From assembly GCF_025770725.1 (NCBI RefSeq), contig NZ_JANZKZ010000001.1, positions 372,001 to 436,000 on the forward strand: a DNA stretch of 64,000 bases. Direction: 5' to 3'. This document shows, piece after piece, positions 1 to 7,610 of this stretch (the stretch's first letter is position 1; each line of letters starts with the position of its first letter). Origin of the DNA: Sulfurospirillum oryzae (GTDB lineage: Bacteria; Campylobacterota; Campylobacteria; Campylobacterales; Sulfurospirillaceae). A program made the translations under genes and the position numbers. Under the pieces are notes generated by a model, which did not search any database, was not told the origin of the DNA, and saw only the letters and a list, made by a program, of their open reading frames with translations.

Positions 1-14
1 AAGAAATAGAGGAG

Positions 15-37
15 TTCCACCCCAAAAAGGGGTGGAA
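15..37 (-). terminator. Hairpin terminator after first porin
   Basis: A perfect 9-bp inverted repeat (TTCCACCCC / GGGGTGGAA) with a 5-base A loop lies just past the stop of the first porin. On the minus strand it is followed by a pyrimidine-rich run rather than a clean U tract. Confidence 0.7.
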
Positions 38-51
38 TAAAAAGGCAGAAA

Positions 52-1335
52 TTAGAATTTATAAGAAGCTTTTACCCAAAGATCGCTACCATCAACATCT
101 TTACCTTGTTTCTCATACTCTGCACCAAGTTTGAAGCCTTTTAAAGCGCCATCAAACTTGTATGAGCCATATACTGCTGAGTAAGAGTATTTTGCATCAA
201 GATAGTTATCATCAGCAAGAACATAACGTACACCAACATTTGCAGCTGAAGTTACATCATAGTTTACATCAGCAAGGTATGCTTGTGTATCTCTTGTATA
301 GCCTGGAGAAGAGATAACTGCATCAGTATAAAGAAGGTCAGCACCATTACCTAAACCAGATACAAGTTCACCTCTATGTAAGCCTTTAGCTGTTGAAGAT
401 CCATTCGCTACAGCTGTTGCAACATCATCATCACTTGTTTGTGAGTATGCGATTGTTCCATTAATGCCTTTATAGCTTAATCCTGCTTTAAGAGCATAAC
501 TTGTAATACTATCATCAGCATATGGTGAAACAACTAATGTATTTGCTAAATTTGTCAAAGTATTGTCAATTTTATTGTAATAGAATTGACCGCCTAAAGT
601 ATAACCAATTTCCCCTGCTTTACCTTCATAAAGAGCTTCTGCGTATGCTAATTGAGCGATATCATTAGCATAAGCATATGCAGCTGTTAAAGTAAGACCT
701 GGGACTGATTTATTGATAGCTGCAAGAGTATATGCACCATCTTCAGCATTTACAGGTAATTCTCCGTATGAAAGTGAACCTGTTGCAAATTTCTTAGTGA
801 ATTCACCAATTTTACCATTGTTATCTGTTCTATCTTGACCTTTCTGAACATAACCAGCGATCAATGTAGTATTTGGAAGATCTGTGTTAATAACAGCAGC
901 ACCTTCAAATGAATCTTTCACTACACGTGAACCTGAACTTGCAACAAGTGGAGTATCTAAGAACATACGACCAACAAGTGCAGTTGTTTTACCGATTGTA
1001 TATGAAATGTATGCTTCAGAAAGAACAGCGCCAGGTCCATACATTGTGCCAGCAAACATATCTTTTTCATTGTCACTTGCAAATGGCGATGAACTACCTT
1101 GGAATGTAAAGTTTGCACCTAAACCATAAAATGATGCTGTTTTATAGTTGAGCATAATACCTGTTGTGAAAATACTTTCACTATTTGTACCATTATCTTT
1201 ATCGAAGTAATAAGCTTTAAGCTCACCACTTACTTTACCATTTTTAAACGCGTCAGCAAGTGTATCTGCTGCAAATGAGCTAGATGCGAGTCCAGCAACA
1301 ACGATAGCCGCCAAGCTAAGTTTAGCTAATTTCAT
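52..1335 (-). CDS. Outer-membrane porin (Campylobacterota OprD/MOMP-like), copy 1
   Basis: Probably forms a beta-barrel pore in the outer membrane for small solutes. The 427-residue product opens with a Sec signal peptide (about residues 1-22, ending SSSFA) and ends in Phe after alternating polar/hydrophobic strands, as outer-membrane barrels do. The start is set at the ATG preceded by an AAGGAGA ribosome site; an upstream in-frame start would place 18 extra residues before the signal peptide and is unlikely. The next gene upstream is a paralogue with an almost identical leader. A promoter with a T9 tract in its spacer lies upstream. Solute specificity cannot be read from the sequence. Confidence 0.88.
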   Translation of the reverse strand: MKLAKLSLAAIVVAGLASSSFAADTLADAFKNGKVSGELKAYYFDKDNGTNSESIFTTGIMLNYKTASFYGLGANFTFQGSSSPFASDNEKDMFAGTMYGPGAVLSEAYISYTIGKTTALVGRMFLDTPLVASSGSRVVKDSFEGAAVINTDLPNTTLIAGYVQKGQDRTDNNGKIGEFTKKFATGSLSYGELPVNAEDGAYTLAAINKSVPGLTLTAAYAYANDIAQLAYAEALYEGKAGEIGYTLGGQFYYNKIDNTLTNLANTLVVSPYADDSITSYALKAGLSYKGINGTIAYSQTSDDDVATAVANGSSTAKGLHRGELVSGLGNGADLLYTDAVISSPGYTRDTQAYLADVNYDVTSAANVGVRYVLADDNYLDAKYSYSAVYGSYKFDGALKGFKLGAEYEKQGKDVDGSDLWVKASYKF

Positions 1336-1380
1336 ATTTTCTCCTTGAAAATGTTTGATTACCATTTGGTTACAAGCGGA

Positions 1381-1408
1381 AGTATACAAAAAAAAACACT
1401 AAAGTCAA
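1381..1408 (-). promoter_or_regulatory. Porin 1 promoter with T9 tract in spacer
   Basis: On the minus strand a -35 like TTGACT (1408-1403) and a -10 TATACT (1386-1381) are separated by 16 bases, nine of which are an uninterrupted T run (1396-1388). The expected start site is about 40 bases before the porin ATG. Slippage in the run would alter the spacer length. Confidence 0.6.
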
Positions 1409-1475
1409 ATAAAACATGTGATGAAAAAGTAAGCTTTTTATAAAAAATTGAAGTTTTTGTGAGTTTTTAAGGAAA

Positions 1476-1497
1476 GAGAGCGGCAAAAACCGCCCTC
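1476..1497 (-). terminator. Hairpin terminator after second porin
   Basis: An 8-bp stem (one G-U pair), GAGAGCGG / CCGCCCTC with a 6-base loop, lies 25 bases past the stop of the second porin. On the minus strand it is followed by TTTCCTT. Confidence 0.65.
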
Positions 1498-1521
1498 ATT
1501 AAGACTTAGTTAAGATACAAA

Positions 1522-2880
1522 TTAGAATTTGTAGTTAGCTCTAAATCTCATATCGCTTGAATCTACTGTAGCAGCCGCTGTTGCACCAAATGCTGCAGTA
1601 TCTTTTGTACAATCTTCATACTCTAAAGAAAGTGTCAAGCCTTTAACAGCTGGAATATCGTAAGAAATTTGTCCTTCCCAGTATTTATAGTCTATATTAG
1701 CACTTCTTGCATTGAATGTGTTAGTTCTAGCACCATCAGCACTAATGTCAATGTATTGACCCATTACTTTAAGTCCTGTTACGCCCACTTTTGAGAAATC
1801 ATAAGAAAGCTCAACTTTATACGCATCTGTGTTTGAAGTTGATACTTTAGAAGCACCTGCGATCAATGGAGCAGTAAAGGCTACAGCACCACCAGCGCCA
1901 TTACCCATACCAAGGATAACATCATCACTATTAGATGTTGTTGTATAACCTAGTTTAGCACCAAAACCTGCAAGGTCGATTAAAGATGCTTGAAGACCTA
2001 CCATATTACCATCTAACTGAACTTCTTTATCTGTTTTTGATTTTTGGTATGCACCATCAAAGCCAAGTTTAAAGTTGCTTACAGGAAGAATATAACCCAA
2101 TGCACCAACGTAAACATCAGCATCTCCAACAACTGTATCAGCAACATTATTTACTCTTGCATATTGACCTGTGATAGTTAAGTTTGGAACTGATTGGTTA
2201 ATAGCTAAGACTGTGTAAGCACCATCAAAAGAAGCAACACCTACACCGTAGAATACTGCATTTTTTGAGAATTCAGGAATATCACTTTGAGCACCTGTGA
2301 GTGTTGCATCAATAGCTCTTGTGGTTCTACCTTGGAATTTACCAACATAACCTGCTGCTAATGTTGTTTGTGGCACATCTGTATTAATTACTAATCCACC
2401 TTCAAATGATTCTTTAATCATACGTGAACCAGAACCACTTACCAATGGAGTAGAAATAAATTGGCGACCAACTTTTGCTGTTGTTTTACCAATTGTATAT
2501 GCTACATACGCTTCAGAAAGAACAGCGCCTGAACCGTACATATCAGCACCATACATTTGTTTTGCTGCATCGCTAGCAAATGGCGCATAGTTTGACTGGA
2601 ATGTTGTACCAAGGCTTAAACCATAAAGGGAGTCAGTTACATAACCAAGAATTACTGCTGTAGAGAAAAGACTCTCTTGTCCTTGTTTACCAACGTTTGC
2701 TGCCGTATATCGAGCTGCAGTTGGAGCTACTCCAGTATCTCTGTCAAAGTACCATGCTCTTAATTCGCCGTTTACTTTTCCGTTTTTAAATGCGTCTGCA
2801 AGATTATCACTTGCTGCAAAAGAGCTAGATGCAAGACCTGCAACTACGATAGCCGCCAAGCTAAGTTTAGCTAATTTCAT
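1522..2880 (-). CDS. Outer-membrane porin (Campylobacterota OprD/MOMP-like), copy 2
   Basis: A second 452-residue porin. Its first 22 residues are identical to those of the neighbouring porin, and it shares blocks such as SEAYV/ISYTIGKTTA and the C-terminal YKF. The middle loops differ strongly. A signal peptide is followed by a barrel-like pattern ending in Phe. The ATG has an AAGGAGA ribosome site. It has its own promoter and terminator, so the two porins can be expressed separately. It may serve a different solute or be expressed under different conditions; that is inference. Confidence 0.88.
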   Translation of the reverse strand: MKLAKLSLAAIVVAGLASSSFAASDNLADAFKNGKVNGELRAWYFDRDTGVAPTAARYTAANVGKQGQESLFSTAVILGYVTDSLYGLSLGTTFQSNYAPFASDAAKQMYGADMYGSGAVLSEAYVAYTIGKTTAKVGRQFISTPLVSGSGSRMIKESFEGGLVINTDVPQTTLAAGYVGKFQGRTTRAIDATLTGAQSDIPEFSKNAVFYGVGVASFDGAYTVLAINQSVPNLTITGQYARVNNVADTVVGDADVYVGALGYILPVSNFKLGFDGAYQKSKTDKEVQLDGNMVGLQASLIDLAGFGAKLGYTTTSNSDDVILGMGNGAGGAVAFTAPLIAGASKVSTSNTDAYKVELSYDFSKVGVTGLKVMGQYIDISADGARTNTFNARSANIDYKYWEGQISYDIPAVKGLTLSLEYEDCTKDTAAFGATAAATVDSSDMRFRANYKF

Positions 2881-2913
2881 ATTGTCTCCTTGAATTTTTT
2901 TGAAGGCGAGATA

Positions 2914-2942
2914 AGTCTATCACAAAAAACAGTAAATTACAA
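2914..2942 (-). promoter_or_regulatory. Porin 2 promoter
   Basis: On the minus strand TTGTAA (2942-2937) and TAGACT (2919-2914) are separated by 17 bases containing a T6 run. The layout resembles that of the first porin's promoter. Confidence 0.45.
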
Positions 2943-3036
2943 TAAATCTTTTAAGAAAATGTCACTTTTACAAGGTTCTGTTATCAAACGGTTATTAAAA
3001 AAATCAGAAAAGTTTTATAAGTAAATTATATTTAAC

Positions 3037-4026
3037 TTATTTCGTCGCTTGCACTTTTTTAATAAGATCTTCGCCGATAACGCTATAAAACTGTGGATAA
3101 ATGGTTTCCATAGCTTTTTGCCATGCTGCTTTTTGCTCTGGGGTTAGTGTATGAATTTTAAACGTACTTGAGGTTTTTGCATACTCTTGGAGTTTTGCCA
3201 ATGTCGCCTCTTCATCTTGTGCTGCTAGTTTTCGCTCATAAGCTGTTGCTTCTTTCATTGCTTGGAGAACCATAGGTTTGTACTCTGCAGGGAATTTTCG
3301 CCAGAAGCTTTCACTCATAATCACAAGATAACCAAGATAACCATGCGAAGAGAGCGTTAAGTCTGTTTGAACTTCATAAAACTTTTTGGTATAAAAGTTA
3401 GAGAGTGGGTTTTCTGTACCATCGACAATACTTTGCTGTAATGCAGAATAGACTTCTGAAAAGGGCAATATTTGAGGAATGGCTCCAATAGTCTTAAATT
3501 GTGCCTCAAGTACATGTGAACTCATAATTCTAAATTTTTGTGCTGTTGCATCGCTTGGCACTATAATTGCTTTTTTATTGGAAGAGAGCTGTTTAAAACC
3601 TGCATCCCAATAATCAAGTGCTACGAAACCTTTCGCTGTTACTATATCTTTGATGATCTGCCCTACTTCACCATCTAAGACCGCATGAAGGTGTTTGTCA
3701 TCTCTAAATAAAAATGGTAAATCGAAAAGTTGCATCTGCGGAACAATATGGGTAAATTTTGAAAAACTAGGCATTGCGATGTGCGCATTTCCAAGTTTCA
3801 AAGCTTTCATCTCTTCGCCATCGCCATAAAGTTGTGAGTTTGGGAAAACAACGACTTCTACTTTACCATTTGTGAGCTCACCTATTCTTTTAGCAAAAAA
3901 GTCTGCACCCATTCCTTTGGGAGTGTTGGGGCTTACAACATGTGTGAGTTTAATCGTATATTCTGCGGCGACCAATGATGATACAAGAAGCGTTACTGCG
4001 CTCATCACTTTAAAAAACTTTGTCAT
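3037..4026 (-). CDS. TRAP transporter solute-binding protein (DctP family)
   Basis: A periplasmic binding protein that would capture a carboxylate and hand it to a TRAP permease. The 329 residues start with a signal peptide (about 1-21). They carry the family signature FSEVYSALQQSIVDGTEN and an Arg in KFRIMSS, the position that normally binds the substrate carboxylate. The DctQ and DctM membrane subunits are absent on either side: downstream is a porin, upstream a response regulator gene. The gene is therefore an orphan binding protein and may serve a distant permease or act with the adjacent sensor kinase. Confidence 0.88.
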   Translation of the reverse strand: MTKFFKVMSAVTLLVSSLVAAEYTIKLTHVVSPNTPKGMGADFFAKRIGELTNGKVEVVVFPNSQLYGDGEEMKALKLGNAHIAMPSFSKFTHIVPQMQLFDLPFLFRDDKHLHAVLDGEVGQIIKDIVTAKGFVALDYWDAGFKQLSSNKKAIIVPSDATAQKFRIMSSHVLEAQFKTIGAIPQILPFSEVYSALQQSIVDGTENPLSNFYTKKFYEVQTDLTLSSHGYLGYLVIMSESFWRKFPAEYKPMVLQAMKEATAYERKLAAQDEEATLAKLQEYAKTSSTFKIHTLTPEQKAAWQKAMETIYPQFYSVIGEDLIKKVQATK

Positions 4027-4062
4027 ATTTCATTCCCCTTATCAAAATTATTTTTATTTTTG

Positions 4063-4097
4063 ATTATAGGCGAAAATCATCGATCTTTACATGTAAA
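4063..4097 (-). promoter_or_regulatory. Predicted dctP promoter overlapping a palindrome
   Basis: TATAAT (4068-4063) on the minus strand is a good -10. Seventeen bases further upstream the -35 position falls inside the palindrome at 4086-4097. No better -35 is visible. Confidence 0.5.
4086..4097. repeat. TTTACATGTAAA palindrome
   Basis: Perfect 12-mer in the gap between the dctP start and the response-regulator stop, at the predicted -35 position of dctP. Confidence 0.9.
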
Positions 4098-4164
4098 CTG
4101 CAAAAGCCTATTAAATATGTTTTAGAAAGCTTCTTTTCGTAACGCTTCAGTTTATCCTCTATTC

Positions 4165-4839
4165 CTATAATTTGTAACCTATTCCTTGGATGTTTTTCAA
4201 AGTCCCCTCAGGCAATTTCTTTCTCAAATTTTTGATCATCAGGCGAAGTGCATTAAGGCTCATATATTCACTTTCCCATAAATGTCTCTCTATCTCTTCA
4301 TACGTAATAATCGAATCTTTTTCCAATAAAAGCTCAATAAGCTTTGCCTCCTTCTTCGTCAGTTCATACATCTGAGTATTGTGAAGAACCACTTTTTGCA
4401 AGCTATCGTAGTACCAATCGGGTGCTAGTTCTTGAAGATGCGCCTTTTCTTTTGACTGCAAGAACTTCTCCAGCGCATCGAAAAGCTTTGGCTCCGTAAT
4501 GGGCTTGACAATATAACGAAGCAAGGAGAGTTCAATGGCTTCAAGCATAAAATCTACCTCGGTATACGCCGTAATAATGATAATATGTGCCTTTGCATCA
4601 CTTTCACGTATTTTCTTCGCAAGGTCAATGCCGCTGAGATGAGGCATTTTAATATCGGTAATGATAAGATCAGGCTTGTGCTGTACAAAGAGTTTGTAGG
4701 CTTCTTCTCCATCATTTGCAAGATACACTTCTTTGAAGAGCAACGAGAGAAGTTCCGATACATTTTTTCGAACGCCTACCTCATCCTCTGCGTATAAAAC
4801 CGTATAAGGAGCAAGCTTTTTTAGCATCTTTTCATCCAT
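4165..4839 (-). CDS. OmpR-family response regulator
   Basis: A DNA-binding response regulator, probable partner of the divergent histidine kinase. The receiver domain (about residues 10-125) has an acidic pair E18-D19, a phospho-acceptor D62 in LIITDIKMP and a Lys in VKPI. The C-terminal half (about 140-224) is a winged helix typical of Trans_reg_C (ALRLMIKNLRKKL, ending GIGYKL). The start is placed at ATGGATGAAAAG after an AAAGGG-type site; an earlier ATG 63 bases upstream is possible but has no clear ribosome site. It lies next to the orphan TRAP binding protein, suggesting control of uptake of a carboxylate. Confidence 0.88.
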   Translation of the reverse strand: MDEKMLKKLAPYTVLYAEDEVGVRKNVSELLSLLFKEVYLANDGEEAYKLFVQHKPDLIITDIKMPHLSGIDLAKKIRESDAKAHIIIITAYTEVDFMLEAIELSLLRYIVKPITEPKLFDALEKFLQSKEKAHLQELAPDWYYDSLQKVVLHNTQMYELTKKEAKLIELLLEKDSIITYEEIERHLWESEYMSLNALRLMIKNLRKKLPEGTLKNIQGIGYKL

Positions 4840-4916
4840 AAATAACCCTTTACATTTCTCAAAAGAAGCACTATGATTCTTTTTCATTATTATAGCAGTC
4901 AAGGTAGGAATTTTTT

Positions 4917-6515
4917 GTGAAAATTATCAAAGAGAGCAATATCTCCACTATCATTATTGTTAGTACTATTTTTATCATCAGTTCCCTGATGCTTTTTAAC
5001 GGTTACTTTTTTATCACCAAACAGTATGAAATTTTACAAGCGCAAATCGAAGATAGCAAAAAAACGTTTGTTGAGAACAAACGCAATGTCCTTAGGCGTG
5101 AAGTCGATGCTATTATAGAGTTTATCGAGTTTAAAAAAAGTCGAACCAATCTAGCGGATTCTAAAGCAGTAGAAGCGCTCAAGCTTGAAGTGTATGACTG
5201 GATTCGCCATATCCGCTATGGGGGTGAAGAGCACAATTATATCTTTGTCTATCAGGTTGAGCATATCAGTGGCGGTGATAAATTTGCCAAAATGCTCATC
5301 AACCCCAATCGCCCTGATTTGGAAGGAGAATATATCTCCGATGCGTACACCGATGAAAATGGTAAAGCCTTTCGCAAAATTTTCTTACAAGACATCCACG
5401 AGAAAGGTTTTTCGTTTGTAGATTACATCTATAAAAAACCTGAAAGTAATATCATTCGTCCAAAAGTATCTTACTTTAAACTCTACAAAGAGTGGAATCT
5501 CATCATCGCAGCAGGTGCGTATACGGATGATATAGACAAAGAGATTAGCATTGCCAAAGCTGATTTTAAAAAGAAGATGAAGCTGGAAGTCACCTCTGCT
5601 GTCATTATCTTTTTACTTTTTGCGTTTGTTGCCAACACGTTTGCGGTTATCCTTGGCAAACGCATCGAGCGCTTTTTACAAACCTATCATAAACAAGTTC
5701 AACAAAAAACGCTGGAACTTGAAAATCTTAACCGTACACTGGAAAGCCGTGTGAGTGAAGAGATTCAAAAAAATAGAGAGCAAGAACAGCTTCTCATTCA
5801 AAAATCAAAGTTTATTGCGCTTGGAGAGATGATCAGCAATATTGCGCACCAGTGGCGACAACCACTCTCTCAACTTTCAGCACTTCTGATGACGCTCAAG
5901 CTTAAATACAACATGGATAAACTTGATAAAACAGGTATGGAAATCAAATGTATTGAAGCAGAAAACATCGTAGAATATATGTCTAATACAATCGATGACT
6001 TTCGTAACTTTTTTATGCCCAATAAAGATAAAAAGGCATTTAGTATTCAAGCAAGTATCGATGAAGTTTTACGCATCATAGGTATGTCCATCGCCAATCA
6101 AGAAATTGAGGTAGAAGTAAATATTCCGCATGACGAATACATTATTGGCTATAAAAGTGAATACGAACAGGTTGTTCTTAACCTTCTCTCGAACGCTAAA
6201 GATGCCATCATTGCTTCGGGTACAGAATGTGGAAAAATTACGATTAGCCTAGAGAGCGATGAAACGACAGTGCGGTTTATTATTCAAGACAATGGTGGGG
6301 GAATTAAAATAGAACCTACCGAAAAAATCTTTGAGCCTTATGTGAGTACAAAAGAGCAAAATGAAGGTACTGGCATTGGACTTTATATGGCAAAATTGAT
6401 TATAGAAAAAAGTATGAGAGGAAAACTCGAAGCGAGAAATGAAAGTGGGGGAGCTATTTTTACGATAGAGTTAGAAAAAGGTTTCAAAGAGGCGCTTGGC
6501 GGATCGCCTCTTTGA
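4917..6515 (+). CDS. Cache-domain sensor histidine kinase
   Basis: A membrane kinase of 532 residues. An N-terminal TM helix (about 11-33) is followed by a periplasmic single Cache region (about 40-205, with HNYIFVYQ and WNLIIAAGAY), a second TM helix (about 222-245), a coiled coil, and a kinase core with H311 in NIAHQWRQP. The ATPase boxes are NLLSNAKDA, DNGGGI and GTGIGLYMAK. The start is GTG with AAGGTAGGA seven bases upstream. It is divergent from its likely partner regulator. Cache domains bind small ligands such as carboxylates, fitting the nearby TRAP binding protein; the actual signal is unknown. Confidence 0.92.
   Translation: MKIIKESNISTIIIVSTIFIISSLMLFNGYFFITKQYEILQAQIEDSKKTFVENKRNVLRREVDAIIEFIEFKKSRTNLADSKAVEALKLEVYDWIRHIRYGGEEHNYIFVYQVEHISGGDKFAKMLINPNRPDLEGEYISDAYTDENGKAFRKIFLQDIHEKGFSFVDYIYKKPESNIIRPKVSYFKLYKEWNLIIAAGAYTDDIDKEISIAKADFKKKMKLEVTSAVIIFLLFAFVANTFAVILGKRIERFLQTYHKQVQQKTLELENLNRTLESRVSEEIQKNREQEQLLIQKSKFIALGEMISNIAHQWRQPLSQLSALLMTLKLKYNMDKLDKTGMEIKCIEAENIVEYMSNTIDDFRNFFMPNKDKKAFSIQASIDEVLRIIGMSIANQEIEVEVNIPHDEYIIGYKSEYEQVVLNLLSNAKDAIIASGTECGKITISLESDETTVRFIIQDNGGGIKIEPTEKIFEPYVSTKEQNEGTGIGLYMAKLIIEKSMRGKLEARNESGGAIFTIELEKGFKEALGGSPL
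6486..6513 (+). terminator. Terminator-like hairpin inside the kinase 3' end
   Basis: A 9-bp perfect inverted repeat (AAAGAGGCG / CGCCTCTTT, 10-base loop) spans the last codons of the kinase gene. The right arm ends at the stop codon. The gene thus appears to encode its own transcription stop within the reading frame. Confidence 0.5.
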
Positions 6516-6600
6516 GTCTCCATACATTCAGAAGAAAATATGAAATTCGCTAAGAGAAGTATAGGAACTCAAAGTAAACGATCGGTTAACAAAAGTAAAC

Positions 6601-7107
6601 TTAATTTAATTTAATCGATTCTTCTTGTGGAACGCCTAATACTTGGTGAGCTTTATCGCGTTTTCCAGCACCGCCATCATCACTACTTTTACCTGCACTT
6701 TTTTTCTTCACTGGAGGTGGTGTTGTTGACGCATTTTTTCCACCTTTATAAAACCCTTCTTTAATCACAAACATTTCTGTTAAACGCATACCATCAAAAG
6801 AAGCATAAACAAGATCGCCTTCATTGGCAAGGATTGTTTTATGGTTGAAGTTTACATAAGACAATTTTCCATTGGTTGTTTCAATACCATCAATTTCATA
6901 GTTCCATGTTTGGGCAATAGGATCATGGTTGATGGTGCGAACGATACCTTTAACGTAATTTTTTCCGACAAGCTTAGAAAGCTTTGGATTGGTTTTTTCG
7001 TTATCATAGGTTTTCAATGTCGAAGCTGGAGGCGGCGATTTTGGGGCACAGCCTTGTGCAAACAAGAACAAAAGTGCTACACCAAGATACGTTAAAATTC
7101 TTTTCAA
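6601..7107 (-). CDS. Putative lipoprotein of unknown function
   Basis: A 168-residue protein with a type II signal sequence: a hydrophobic stretch then the lipobox FAQGC with the lipidated Cys at 20. The middle part (about 45-125) looks beta-rich and could be a small folded domain. The C-terminal 45 residues are low-complexity, rich in Pro, Lys, Gly and Ser (PPPVKKKSAG), like a linker or a surface-binding tail. I do not recognise the family. It stands alone, between the kinase and tmRNA. Confidence 0.72.
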   Translation of the reverse strand: MKRILTYLGVALLFLFAQGCAPKSPPPASTLKTYDNEKTNPKLSKLVGKNYVKGIVRTINHDPIAQTWNYEIDGIETTNGKLSYVNFNHKTILANEGDLVYASFDGMRLTEMFVIKEGFYKGGKNASTTPPPVKKKSAGKSSDDGGAGKRDKAHQVLGVPQEESIKLN

Positions 7108-7161
7108 AACAAATCCTTATACATTTTTGTGAATTATAGCAAATTTTCCTATTTATTATGG

Positions 7162-7167
7162 TAAAAT
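7162..7167 (+). promoter_or_regulatory. ssrA -10 element
   Basis: TAAAAT lies 13 bases before the mature tmRNA 5' end, in the right place to be the -10 box. A -35 is not obvious in the AT-rich upstream DNA. Confidence 0.45.
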
Positions 7168-7180
7168 TCGTTTCTTGAAT

Positions 7181-7558
7181 GGGGCTGACATGGCTTCGAC
7201 AGGAGTAGTTTTAGCTTATGGCTGCATGTCGGAAGTGAGGGTCTTCCGTTACACAACCTTCAAACAATAACTGCTAACAACAGTAACTATCGTCCTGCTT
7301 ACGCTCTAGCTGCGTAAGTTTAACAAATAATGGACTGCTCTCCCCTCTGATGCTATCTTAGGAGGTCTTGGAGAGTATCATAGCTTTGATAGATATACTG
7401 CATGAACGCCTTTACATGCAGCGAAGTTAAAGGCTCGTTTTGCGTAGTTTTCTGATTGTTGTACGAAGCAAAATTAAACACTATCAACAATATCTAAGCA
7501 TGTAGACGTCATAGGTGGCTATTTTTGGACTGGGGTTCAATCCCCCACAGCTCCACCA
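7181..7558 (+). ncRNA. ssrA: Transfer-messenger RNA (tmRNA)
   Basis: Rescues ribosomes stalled on broken mRNA by acting first as tRNA-Ala, then as a short message. The 5' end GGGGCTGACATGGCTTCGAC and the 3' end with the T-arm GGGTTCAATCCCC and CTCCACCA form the tRNA-like half. The two ends pair as the acceptor stem. The tag is read from the resume codon GCT at 7273: Ala-Asn-Asn-Ser-Asn-Tyr-Arg-Pro-Ala-Tyr-Ala-Leu-Ala-Ala, then TAA at 7315-7317. The tag closely resembles that of Campylobacter as I recall it. This is a one-piece tmRNA. Confidence 0.97.
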
Positions 7559-7584
7559 TTCAATTATATAAAACTCCCTCTCAA

Positions 7585-7599
7585 GGGAATTATGTTCCC
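7585..7599 (+). terminator. ssrA terminator
   Basis: The GGGAA / TTCCC stem with loop TTATG is followed by CTCACTTTTATTTATC. The short stem sits 26 bases past the CCA end of tmRNA, and also between tmRNA and the convergent unknown gene. Confidence 0.5.
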
Positions 7600-7610
7600 C
7601 TCACTTTTAT

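Noticed and set aside
7411-7420. TTTACATGCA inside tmRNA, similar to the iterated palindrome
   Set aside because: It lacks the second half of the palindrome and sits in a structural RNA; probably coincidence.
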